NCBI GenBank assembly: GCA_013368315.1
Contig: JAACJM010000042.1
Span: 1-64,000, forward strand
DNA from: Tetrapyrgos nigripes
Taxonomy: Eukaryota; Basidiomycota; Agaricomycetes; Agaricales; Campanellaceae
DNA length: 64,000 nt
Direction: 5' to 3'
Each line of letters opens with the position of its first letter. Position 1 is the stretch's first letter. The position numbers were made by a program, and so were the translations under genes. The notes beneath the pieces are model-generated. The model was not told the DNA's origin and made no database searches. It was given only the letters and a program-made list of their open reading frames with translations. This document shows positions 33,995 to 45,500 of this stretch, piece after piece.

Positions 33995-34820
33995 ATGTCG
34001 TCTCCTCCACCCGCTGCGAACAACAACGCTTCAAAGAGACGTAGAGGACGAAGTCGGACTACACGCAGTCTCTCGGCTTCTGCTACGGGCGGAAGTGGAG
34101 ATGAGCTCTCTGATTCCCCGGCTCCTCCTGAGCAACAGCAGCAACCATCGACGCCAGGAGCGGGGACAGGGACGAAAAGAAACCGTCGTCGACCAGGGAA
34201 GAAGAACAAAGGAGAGTTGCCAGGTGTGAACGAGTCTCAGGACGCAGAAGCTGAGGCCGAGGGTGGTGGTGGTCTCCCTGGCGTCGACGACTGGCCTCAC
34301 GGGGACAACCCCGGCAAACCCATAGGCCCTCTCCCTGGCGTCGACGACTGGCCTCATGGCGACAACCCCGGCAACCCCATAGGCCCTCTCCCCGGTGTAG
34401 ACGAGTGGCCTCACGGTGATAACCCAGGGAAGATGGAGTCTCCTCACGGCGTAGATGATTGGCCCCATGGCGATAACCCAGGCAAGCTACAGCCTCCGCA
34501 TGGTGTCAACGATTGGCCTTGGTCCAAGACCGATCTGAGTAATCTTCCCGGAGTGCATGATTGGCCTTGGGGAGATTCTGTCGGAGACGAGATGATGAAG
34601 AGTATGCCGACGTTTGGAGTGGATAATTGGCCTCATAAGAGTGACGCGGATGATCAGGACCATGTTATCAAGTTGAGGTTGGACTTGAATATTGATGTTG
34701 CGGTGGAGTTGAAGGCGAGGGTGCATGGTGACATTGAGTTGGCGCTTTTGTGAGTATTGTCCATTTTTTTGGTTTGGTTTTTTGAGATCGGTGCTGACTG
34801 GGTTGCTTTACAGGATGTAA
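33995..34820 (+). CDS. Repeat protein C with C-terminal alternating beta motif
   Basis: Exons 33995-34749 and 34814-34820, 64-nt intron, 253 residues (252 unspliced). The start is ATG 33995 (MSSPPPAANNNASKRRRGR). A basic, disordered N-terminus (GTKRNRRRPGKKNKGE) is followed by seven imperfect tandem units. The first four are GVDDWPHGDNPG-like and spaced by LP or PH; the last three are shorter and diverged (GVNDWPW, GVHDWPW, GVDNWPH). The C-terminus reads IKLRLDLNID, VAVELKARVH, GDIELALL. The donor GTGAGT overlaps the unspliced TGA; splicing to GATGTAA gives Met and a stop. The branch site TGCTGACTG lies 15 nt from the acceptor. The Trp-Pro repeats are unlike anything I can name. Function is unknown. 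Confidence 0.8.
34273..34650 (+). repeat. Seven imperfect tandem repeats encoding GVDDWPHGDNPG-type units
   Basis: Units of about 48-66 nt within gene C. The first two differ by few bases (GGCGTCGACGACTGGCCTCA in both), implying recent duplication or homogenisation; the later ones are diverged. Confidence 0.85.
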
Positions 34821-35292
34821 TCTTGTCGGTTCGACGACGAGCATTTGTGTTCCCTCTTCATAATCACTTTTCCCAATATTCATCAGATTATGTTTTTTCA
34901 TACTATCACGATCTATGGACTGACTATCCTTACTCTAATTACGCTACATACCTCTCTCCTTGTAACACTAGTGGACTGCTCAAATTGTTTAGATAACTTC
35001 ATGCACAGTCGTCGGCGTAAGTACGAGCTATTAGTCGATGAGCAATTGATGACGTCGTTGAGTGGTACCAACGCCACTGACGACAGACTCACACTTCAAC
35101 TTACCTTTGGGAGCTTCTGAGTTGGTATAGTATGTATCAGGTCCATTGGACGCGACTGACGCGACTAGAAACGCTGAGAGGACCAACGCGTCTCAGGCAC
35201 GCGTCCCACATTTGAAATTGTAGGCAGCAGCCAAATCACGCTATGCACGTGATCGTGTCGCACGTATCCCTGTCTGAGTCTCCTCCAACGCC
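34821..35292. other. Intergenic interval
   Basis: No gene recognised. A GCACGTGATC word at about 35243 precedes the next gene. Confidence 0.5.
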
Positions 35293-38200
35293 ATGTCTCA
35301 CAACGACCTATTCAAGAAAGAAATCGACAGACTCAAGAAGGAAAGAGACGCGGATTTCGAAGAACTATGCAACGTAAAGAGAGAACTGGCGGAAGAAAGA
35401 GCACGCTTTGCTGAAGAAAAAACGCGCCTTGCTCGGGAGTTGATTGAAGAAAGGGTTCAGAATGATATTCTTAAGCGGCAGATGAAGGACTGGAAGGCTG
35501 CGTCGGAGTTGGAGGCACGTCCTAGTCAAGAACTTGAAGAAGATGAAAAGGTGAGCTTAAAACTCTATTAAGGTCGATCCTTTCCCAAGAAAGTGACCGA
35601 AGCGCCCATACAGCTCCGGTACCCTCCCGTTTCTGTGAATGAGCAGTTTCGTGTAGGAGAAGTGGTGCGCTAAGACCAACTACTAGATTGACGCGTAGCT
35701 GAAGGCATTGCGTGCGCAGGTTACGATGGGAAACTCTGCGGGAGAAATCCAGGTATGTGGTTACTCAAATTGGCTATTCTTCTGGACCGAAGCCTGATAA
35801 TCTTCGTTAGACTCTAAAGCGCTCTCACTCCGAGTCTCCAAGGACATCATTATCCGCCTTCGCTACACCAGACTCAGACTCAAACTACACGTCTCATGAG
35901 AACCCTTCCAAACGACGCAAGATCGTCTCCGAGTCTGGCTCTCAATGTTCCACTCAATCCACTCCGGAACCGAACCTACCTGACCTACCTAGGCCTGAAG
36001 CGCCTGCACCTAAACCTACACGTCTTCCCAGCATATACAGGGATACCCCTTTTTACGAGGTATGTACGCGTCTTTGACTTTGTGTTACACCAGAGTTATA
36101 CCAGAATACTCATATTATGTCTTTCTCTTTCTGACTGACTGACTACAACAGCGTCCTGGATACGTTCCAACTCGTCTTCCGACGCCTCGTACGCAGAGCC
36201 CGATCCCGAGCCCTTTTGATGAACCACGCATGCGCATGGATACTGGAAGTGTGGGAGGAGTAAATGAGCAGGAATATCCCGAGTCTGTTGAGCTGAGTCT
36301 TCTTCCAACGCCAGTCAGCATGTGGGGATCGTGGCCTGCAGACGACGTCGGCATTGGGCTGCAGGCGGACATGTCCAACGGGTTGGCAGAGCCGTCAACA
36401 TCCGAGTTTAAAGTATGTTTCTCTTTAAAACTCTGGAGCTTTTTCGTCTCACTCCCTTATCTTTTTCGCCTTTCTTGCCTGACGCATTACATTTATCCCT
36501 AGTCTCTGGCATTCCAGCCTGAGATACCCGCTGCTTCAACATGGACAGACATTCAAGCTTGCTCTTCGGCGTCGTTTGATCAGGTTGGCAGTCGAGTCAG
36601 CAAAATCAATCAATTACAATCTGCGCCGAGTGAAGTACGTCTGGTGTCCTAATATTCTACAAATCCTTCATATTGACGTGGAGTTTTGCAGGTAACAGAA
36701 ACGCAGCCCGTCCCGCCCGAGGCATCCACGTCGGTCACACATCTCCGTTTGAGTCAAGTTCAGCGTATGGTATCTCTTATCGAAGCGGAAGTCCAAGTTA
36801 CCCAACCATGGCCATATGCATCTGAGGATAGCTCAAGTGTAAGCCCCTGCCCCCTTCATCCTCACCTCACTTTTGCTTTCTTCATTTTCATGATTAGTGA
36901 CATTCCATTCCGCATATTTACAGACTCCCGCACCCGAGCCTCAGCTTGGACCGTCTTCAGGGGTTCTCACTCGAAGTAGAGCTTCTCGTACAGCAAGTAA
37001 ACAAGCCAGAGGTGCCACTTCCATTAAAGAGGCCAGCGCCAGCGCCAGTGCCAGTGCCAGTACCGGCACACGCAAATCGACGTTGACGCCAAAGCCTAAG
37101 ACCCGGGCGCGAGCTGGTGCTCAGGCCCCAAAGAAGGGTAGTGGTTCCCGGACCACAGAGGCTCAGGCACGGACTGTGAGTTACTCGCCTTGTCCCTGCA
37201 TTCTTCCCCGATAAGACCTCCTATTCTGACAGTAATCGTTATTTCCGAGTCAGGTTTCTCCTCCACCCGATGATTCACAGAACGTCTGGAAGACCGCTGT
37301 CCAGGAGATATACAAGACTATCCCTAGTGTCATCGTTGGCAACTCTGCGTTCGACACCGATTTTCATGTCTCGAGAAACTGGATGTGGATCCAGTACGGG
37401 GCTAATGAGAACACACTGGTCGCCGAGATTCCGGCATCTAAAAACCCTCACTCCCCTTCTGCCCTTCCTTCTGATCGATACATCCTCTTCCCCAACCACG
37501 AACCTAATCCCAATCTACCTCTAGGTCCAGGGGAGCCAGGGATCATTTTGACAAAGAGGGACGACTTTCTGGGCCATAGTGCGATTTCGATTTTCGTGAA
37601 ATATTCTATACTGGTTGCCAGTGGGAAGAGTCGTAGGGTTGTTTGGAGGTATATGGGGGAGTATAAGCCGAAGTTGCTAAGGTTGATGAGTGCTGAGGAG
37701 TTTGCGTGTCTTCCTAAGAAGGTCAGTTGGTCATTACTCTCCTACTATTCTCAGCGTTTATTCTTTGTCGTTTTCTTTTCATCACCAGACACAAACCTCC
37801 TGGGCAAAAGCTATCGCCTCGTCCAATTGGTCCTGTTTTGTCAGTATCCTCGTCAGGGTCCACGCACGAAGATACTCCAGACATCCTTCGTCTTCGTCTT
37901 CTTCGACTGACTCAGCGGAGATTGCTGATGAGGATCTGGATCTCGAAAAGTCAAGAAAGCGTGTCACCGCGCATACCTGTAAGGACAGAAAGGCAGATCT
38001 CTACAAGACGGTCGGTCTGAGATTGCAGGACATCATTGATGATTTTAGGAGTGGAAAAGAGGTTGGTGCTTATCTTTCTTCACGAATCACGAAGTATCTT
38101 ATACTGAGTTTTTACAATTATAGGCCCTCGACATTGTCATCTTGGAATGTAAAGAGTACGACGAATATTTTGCGAGAGATCTGAAGGACAAATGGGAGGG

Positions 38201-38456
38201 TCCAGGCAGTGGCTCCAGCTCTAGTATGTATATTACTAGTTTGTCGCTTGTCAGTGCTTGATGGTTGCTTGATGGACTGCTTAACTTGGGACATGCAGAT
38301 CACTGACGTCTTTCGTCTGTCGTCGTAGATGTCCAACCGTCCGTGGACGTAGCAGACAATGACAATCCCGATAGTGCTGATGGCTACAACAGTGGTAACG
38401 AGTCTGATATGACAGAGTATGATTATGATGACCCCAGTTTTGATTTTTTGTTGTAA
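35293..38456 (+). CDS. DUF6697-like protein with N-terminal coiled coil
   Basis: Starts at ATG 35293 (MSHNDLFKKEIDRLKKERDA), ends at TAA 38454-38456, with about a dozen short exons. The N-terminal 80 residues form a charged coiled coil. A long disordered section contains an NLS-like patch (ENPSKRRKIVSE) and a Ser-Ala microrepeat (about 37033-37065). The C-terminal globular region includes VWKTAVQEIYKTIPSVIVG, FLGHSAISIFVKYSILVASG and VVWRYMGEYKPKLLRLMSAE. The last resembles the YMG-Y core of the basidiomycete DUF6697 domain as I recall it. The end is acidic (MTEYDYDDPSFDFLL). A nuclear or cytoplasmic protein is likely; the family has no established function. Exon edges within the middle are approximate. 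Confidence 0.7.
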
Positions 38457-38857
38457 ATATATGCAGGATTTTTCATTGTTCAATGTTCTTTTCACGACTA
38501 CCTTGTTCTTTTTCATGTCTACCTCATTTGTCACTCCGTTATCTTAGCTGCAGCTTTATAGTGTTATTACTTATCTCTAAGCAACTCTGCTTATTTCATG
38601 TTTATTCCGCTCAAACGATGAATCGATGAAGACGGTCTGACCAACATGGACGCGATGCGACAGACACGCGCATACGCATGAGTCATGACCGGCTTTGAAC
38701 TTAAGTGACTCATGCATATGCTTCGCTTCTGAGAAGTCAGCTGTACAGTTTGATCCTTCGCTGCATCGACCACAGTCACCGTGATAGCACTGATACCGAG
38801 AGCACGTCCGAGTCCTCTTCAAGACTCTACTAACCTCCTAAGGACCTGTATCCCAAA
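38457..38857. other. Intergenic interval
   Basis: 3' UTR and promoter sequence only; no gene recognised. Confidence 0.5.
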
Positions 38858-40190
38858 ATGTCCGAATCGATGTCTGGACAACAACCTCTGGTTTGGCTTA
38901 TCACAGGTACGTCGAAACCTTAGCACATAAATGTCTAATGTACTCAACCAAAATTACAAAATAATTCTCTCTTCGTACATGCACATACACGTCATACAGG
39001 TACATCTTCAGGATTCGGCAAACGCTTCGTCATCTCTGCTCTTCGTCGAGGGGATTTCGTCATTGCGACTTCTCGTACTATGCAGAGCATTGAGAATCTT
39101 CCTAGTCAAATTCAAGACCACTTGAAGCTGCCACTGGGACGTCCAAATGATACTGAATTGGACGGCGTTGACCTTGACTCTTCCCTTTCAGCCCGTCTGA
39201 ATCTTATGGAACTCGATGTGAATTGGGACACAGAAGCTATACATGCAGCTGTTAAAAAAGCGCTGTCGATTCACGGTCGGGTTGATGTTCTGGTTAATAA
39301 CGCGGGTTATGCGTATAAGAATCTTGTTGAAGATGTTGGGTGAGTAGGTTACTCCTTCCGTCAGGAAGAAGCACTGTATCCGGTAGACCGAGTCATTGAC
39401 AGTCCATTATTTACAGGTCAAACGAATTTAAGACTCAATTCCAGACAAACTTTTTCGGTTTGATAGATGTCACCAATGCTGTCTTGCCCCAGATGCGACA
39501 GAGACGATCTGGGACCATCATTATGATGGGGAGTAGGAGTAGTTGGACTGCGGAGCTAGCGGTTAGTCAAATTTCAACTTCTAACTTTCATTGGAACAGA
39601 TTTTGACCCACAATGTTACTGTTACTGTATGAAGGGAACGGCGCTATACGCCGCTTCTAAGGCTGCAGTAAGAGGTACGAGAGATTAGCTACTCTCAGAT
39701 GCGGTCTCTGCGTGTTTCAAACTTCAATTTTGCTTTTTGTCCAGTTTACACGGAAACCCTAGCAACAGAGCTTGCTCCCTTTTCCATCCGATGCCTTATT
39801 ATCGAGCCAGGAGCATTTCGTACAGAAGGCATCCATTCCGTCCGACCATATACCCCTCCTCAATTCTCCCAACCAAACGGTGTAAACTCTGACCCCAGAC
39901 CAGAATACGCACCCGTTCGAGAACGAATAGACCAATTCTACAAAAATATCGACGGAAAACAAAAAGGCGATCCTGTTAAAGCGGTTGAGTTGATTGTGGA
40001 TGTGGTAAGAGGGGAGGGAAAAGCGAAGCAGGCGATGATGGCCCGGGAGGAAGAAGGCTTAGGCTTAGGCTGGCCTTTGTATTTGATTCTGGGAAAAGAT
40101 GCGCAAGATGGGGTGAGGGAGAAATGTCAGAAAATGTTGGACGTGGTGGAGGAATGGGAGGATTTGATTGGGTCGTTGGAGTTTGATTGA
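38858..40190 (+). CDS. Short-chain dehydrogenase/reductase (classical SDR)
   Basis: Starts at ATG 38858 (MSESMSGQQPLVWLITG) and ends at TGA 40188-40190, with five or so exons. The first intron splits the cofactor motif TGTSSGFG. NNAG is present (VDVLVNNAGYAYKNLVEDVG). The catalytic Ser lies in IIMMGSRSSWTA and the Tyr/Lys pair in GTALYAASKAAV. FRTEGIHSV follows. It is an NAD(P)-dependent oxidoreductase, probably cytosolic, about 300 residues long. Similar fungal SDRs reduce or oxidise small carbonyl or alcohol substrates; the substrate is unknown. It is intact in all catalytic positions. Confidence 0.88.
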
Positions 40191-40427
40191 AGCTCGTCTT
40201 GTTGCTATGATGACTGTGTTTTCTCTGTGTCCTTCAATCCTAGGACAAGATGCACCAAAGATGCACATACATGTGCAGGCCGAGATGACTAGTTGAGAAG
40301 AAGTTGGCCGCGGCCAATGACTGCAAGCGGAGTTTCGGAGACTCAACGCACGTTGTTCGCTTCAAACCTTATCTACCCCACTCTTCGTCTCCTTGTATCT
40401 TTGACCCCGGATTTACAAAAGCTTCAA

Positions 40428-41781
40428 AATGGTAAGCGAACGTTTACAGGTGCTCTGTAGCTCTAGTTGGGACGATTCCTACTGTCAAGCATCCATAGGG
40501 GGACGCTAAATGCGATGGATGGTGAGTCAGAGCTTGGGATGACCCATTCCGCATCCTGACTTATTTCCATGTTCATTGTTTTTCCAGGAATCTTATGTAC
40601 ATGTTTGAGCGCGAGATGGTCACTACTTCTTCTCGTGATGCTGAGCCTCCAAATACGACGTTGGCGATGAAGCTCAGTCATGTATTCCTGGGCCATACAT
40701 CCACATACGTGGATGTATGGCGCTAGAGCTCCGGAGCACGGTGTCTCGTATCTTCCATGAGACACTGCTGACCTTCGTCTCAATGACCAGGCTCCCAAAA
40801 AGGCTGGAACTGGAAAAAAGCCCGCTGCTGCTCCCTTTGGCTCAGGCAAGGCGACCAAGGCCAAAAAGAACCCTCTTTTCGAGGCAGCCCCCAAGAATTT
40901 TGGTATTGGTGCGTATTCTGGTGTTTTCGCATATGTATGTCCTTGACTGATGACTCTTGCAAATCAAGGTGGAGACATTCGAGCAACCGGGGACCTCACT
41001 CGTTTCGTGAAATGGCCTGAATACGTCCAGCTTCAGCGCCAAAAAGTCATCCTCAACCAGCGTCTCAAGGTTCCACCCGGTATCGCCCAGTTCAACCACA
41101 CACTGGATAAAAACACGGCTACACAGCTCTTCAAGCTTCTCAACAAGTACCGCCCAGAAACCAAGCAGGAGAAGAAGGCTCGTCTGACGACTACTGCAGA
41201 GGCTGCAGCTGGAGGCAAATCTGCTCCTAAGGATGTACGTGACGCCTTCGTCTCTTCTTCAACCTGTCATTCTCAATGATATGTTTCTGCAGGACACCAA
41301 GAAGCCTCTCTTCGTCAAATATGGTCTCAACCACATCGTCGCGCTCGTCGAGGCCAAGAAGGCTTCTCTCGTAGTTATTGCCCACGACGTCGACCCAGTC
41401 GAGCTCGTCATCTACCTCCCTGCCCTTTGTCGTAAGATGGGTGTACCCTATGTCATCGTCAAGGGCAAAGCCCGTCTCGGAACGGTGGTTCATAAGAAGA
41501 CTACTGCTGTTCTTGCCTTGCAAGATGTCAAGAGCGAGGACCAGAGGGAATTGGCTACGTTGGTCAGTGCAGCCAAGGCTAACTTGTGCGTCACTCACAT
41601 GTCTTTCATCTGTTATCCATGGTTGCTGATTGGTCTTTTCTTGCTCAGTACCGATAAATATGACGAACACCGTCGTCAATGGGGTGGAGGTATTCGTGGA
41701 ACCAAGTCTGCCCATATGGTCAGGAAGAGGGCCAAGGCTGCTGGTGCTCCCATCACTGCGGCTCAAGCCGCGCGTCTCTAG
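40428..41781 (+). CDS. RPL8: 60S ribosomal protein eL8 (L8/L7a)
   Basis: The first exon is the ATG alone (40428-40430), followed by a 360-nt intron to 40790. Coding then continues ([17 protein letters not shown]) through introns at about 40910-40969, 41234-41292 and one in the [14 protein letters not shown] segment, to TAG 41779-41781. The product of about 260 residues is typical eL8. It includes [39 protein letters not shown] and [20 protein letters not shown]. The L7Ae fold follows ([40 protein letters not shown]). It is a cytosolic large-subunit protein that binds rRNA. An ATG-only exon with a long first intron is common in highly expressed ribosomal genes and fits intronic regulation. Confidence 0.96.
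40693..40765 (+). other. Two perfect hairpins inside the first intron of eL8
   Basis: CCATACATCCAC (40693-40704) pairs exactly with GTGGATGTATGG (40709-40720) across a four-base loop. GTGTCTC (40741-40747) pairs with GAGACAC (40759-40765). They lie in the 3' third of the intron. No clear box C/D or H/ACA motifs were found, so no snoRNA is claimed. Confidence 0.6.
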
Positions 41782-42503
41782 GCTTCTGTCAGCACTTTAC
41801 CCTCTTCATGGTGTATTTCAACTGCACCTGATTAGCTGATACCTTTTACCATGGGTCTGGTTTGTATGCTTTACGGTTATGTTGCACATTGCTACTATGT
41901 TGTATGGATGGAAGGACGGATGTAACTGTTGTAATTCGTTGCTTTGGTCTTGCTCATCGTTATCTTCAATGAATTGTTGTTTGTCTGTCCGGTAATTGCG
42001 CACGCCATCACTGACGGGGACGTTGAGAGTAGAGTCTGTTGCTGTGCGGTCAAACATTAAGATTGCAACCCTGCCCACGACCGTCGGTTCTTCGCGTCTC
42101 ATTCGGAAGTTTCATGGTGTGAGTCTGTGAATGTTGTATGTACTAACCCGCAATGGCATGAAACAGCTTTGACCTCGAACTCCCACTCCACAAATCAACT
42201 ATGTATACAAGGAAAAGAAATGTATTCAGTCTATAGTCTATGGTGCGGGAGTATGATAAAGAACGATACGATAGCACGGTGATACACATATACAACGGGT
42301 GTGAAAGCGAATAATCATAAAGTCTAAGCAGATATATACCTGATAGATACAAATATCTCGAAGTGTACAAGAGATCGGAGACAATGAGTGGGATAATGCA
42401 CATCGGAATGAAAGTATCCGCGTAAGTATCTCGGCAAAAGTAAAGAATTAAAAAATGAGTGCTAGAATGAAGAATTGTAAAGAGATTGTAGGGTATCAAG
42501 CCC
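41782..42503. other. Intergenic interval between convergent genes
   Basis: 3' ends of eL8 (plus) and the NRPS-like gene (minus). No gene recognised. Confidence 0.5.
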
Positions 42504-45500
42504 TCAAGCTTTCAGTAAAGCAGACAATGACGATGCTTGCCTCTTCATGAGACCACGACTCATGCGAGATCCTGGCCAGCCTACGTAAATACCACCAGCT
42601 TCTGCAATCTCTCCAGAGGTAAGGAGGGTGTGTTCACAGAGCATAGAGCCATCTTCCATGGAAGCACCAGAGAGAAGTCGAGAACCAGTCCTCATCGCGC
42701 AACTGATAAGAAAAAGCCAAGGTCAAATCAAACCCACGGTAAATCGCAAAAAGAAATACAACGTACCCATTACCAATCTTCAATGGGTTCAGAGCGAATT
42801 TGCCGCGAGAGTTGATGTGAGCGACTACAGAGCAGTCGTCAATATTCACATCGTCACCGAGCTGCCAGAAGGAAAAGAAGCAAGGAAGATACTTCGTCAG
42901 CAAAAGGAATCGATAAGCAACTGACGACGACTCACCTCAACGAGATCAGGCTCAGTCATCAAGCCTGGCTTCCCACTAGGGTAGATAGCACAGTTCTTGC
43001 CGATTTTGGCTCCCAATAAGCGGACGTACAACACCATCCATGCAGTACCAGTCAAAGGAGCCATGACACTCCCACCATGCCCATGGCGTGCCAACTGAGA
43101 GAGTGTAAGATGTAACTGCCAGCGCTGGCAGTAGTTACTGTTGTCCCACTCGTACTTCCCAGGTTTTCTTCTTCCAATCACTATCCACTTCGTCACAATA
43201 ACCCAGAGGATGGCCAATACAGATTGCAGGTTGCTGAAGACGAGATAACATGCGAGGATAGAGCCAAAGACGATCCCGAATAATTCATTGCGTTCACGGT
43301 AGACGAAGTCGAGATTGCGATGGACGAGATTCATTAGTTGGGCAGCTGCGATGGGAGTAGCGGACCAGTAGGCTGCGGTGAAACAGGCCATGAAGATATT
43401 GGTGAGCAAAATGAGCGGGTAGGGCGTGACGAAGTAGGAAGCTTGACGTTTGTAGAAAGCGCGTCCGAAAGGAGTGATGGTGTCGTCGTTAGAGGATTCC
43501 TTGTCGGCACCTCCTTTACTGAGACAGATAGCTTCTCCTCCGGCTGTAGAAGGAAGCATTGACCTCGTCAGCAGAGTGATTGGAGGAAATAATCAGGGAC
43601 TCACAGTTTCCAATCCAGGTGGAGCCAGGTTCGTAGTTTGCGCCTCTGCGTCCGAGTGCACCAGAGCCCATGACAGTACGACTACCTACCCTGGTGTTAG
43701 GGAGGAGGACGACACGGTCGGCGATCATAGCTGTCAAAGCGAATAAACAGTGAGTATGGTCTGTATGGAGTATGAAGAGCTGACTGACCTCCTTTGCCAA
43801 TAGTAATCCTTCCTGTACCGTATCCATCAGTCGTGAATAACTCTGAACGTGATCCAAAGACAGCATCGTCTCCAATGTCGAGAAGCTCTGGGTCCAAGCA
43901 GTAAAGACCGGAACCAGGCCAGTAGATGCGTTTACCAATTCTGGCGCCCATAAGACGATAGACGATCTGACTCGTTGGTTAGCTCGTATATACTGCGTTA
44001 GAAAGAGAAGATACATACGGAGACAACTTCGTAGTGGTTCCCCACTATCGAGAATGCCTTCTTCATCTTGGGCTGAGACAACAATGTACCGTTGATGAAA
44101 CGTCTGAGTAAGGCAAGCTGGGAAGCCTCAGAGGCCGTGCACTCCTTGTTCAAACCAAATAGCCTCTTGACGATTACGCCGAGCACAACTTGGAGAACGG
44201 GTACCAGCGTATTCCGAGTCATACGGGAGAGGACATGGAAGAATACTCGTTTAGGAGCAGAGAACCAGAAAATGATCGAAACCATGGGAGGAACACCAGG
44301 TTGAACGAGTTCTGTGGTCTCGAACATGCCCCAGAGACAGAGGAACCAAGGAATATAGGCGATGACCGTGACGATAAGGAAGATAGGATAGGCAACGAAG
44401 ACTTTGAGAAGCCAGTGAGGTTGCCTTATGAACGACCGGTTATATTGGGCGTACTCAGGGGGAGAAGGCTGTTCAAGAGACGATGCATGAGGACCGTATA
44501 CAATCCCGCTAGGAAGAGTTGCTCCTGGAGAGATTTGGGTGTAGGTGTTGACGACTGCGTCGCGTCCAATGACGATGTTACCAAGACGGAAGTAGCCATT
44601 AGGCTCGACGCAGAAACCTCTGACGAGGGCGGAGTCGAGTCTGCAACCATCCTCAATGGTAATGAGGTCAAGCTCTCCCAGTCTAGTCTTGGGGTCAATG
44701 ACGACATTTTTACCAATTCGGGCACCAAGTAGTCGATAGTAGAGCCTCTCCAACGAAGGATGTAGTCGGAAGATGCCTTTTCCGCCAGCACTGATGATGC
44801 GATTAAGAAACAACGTCAGGGACAGTGAACAAAATATACATACATTAGAGCCTGGTTGACCATCCACCAGCGCAGATAGTAGGTAGACCACCTGGAACGA
44901 AAGGAGTCAAAAAAAAAGTTTTGAAAGACGTTGATAACCTACATGGGGTATCTTCCGGGAACATATCTTCCAATGATCACCCACTTCGTAATGATCCCCA
45001 AGATCGGAGCTGCTATTCGGACGATGAGCCGTGAAATAACAATTGAGCATAGAAGCGCTCCAATACGCTCCCAGAAGCTGGCTGAGATGTAGATGGATAG
45101 TCGCGAAAGCGTATACAAAAGGATGGTCCCTGATTATTTGCTCAGTAATTCACGCTTTACAGACATAGGATGAGGATGAAGAACTCACAGGTCAAAGCCG
45201 ACTTCAAAGGATTGAAGAAAAGAGTGGGAATGCTCTGGATAATAATGACTAGTGGATGTGTCTGACTGCGATGAGGACGAGGAGCTGATGCAAGAGTTTC
45301 GATATCGTCGCCACGAAGTGTATCGTCGTCAGATACCATAGTTCCGATGGTAGAAGGAGCACCGGACTTTGGCCCTTGCTGTGATTGTACGAGACTGGCG
45401 ATACCCTCGATGGTGCTGTTCGTGAAGATGGAAGGAACAGGGATGGTAGCGCCCGTTTTTTTGCGAATATGGTATGATAGTCGGCCAAGGAGAAGCGAGT

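Noticed and set aside
40531..40650. Box C/D snoRNA in the eL8 intron
   Set aside because: GGATGA and CTGA words occur, but spacing and terminal stems do not fit a C/D snoRNA.
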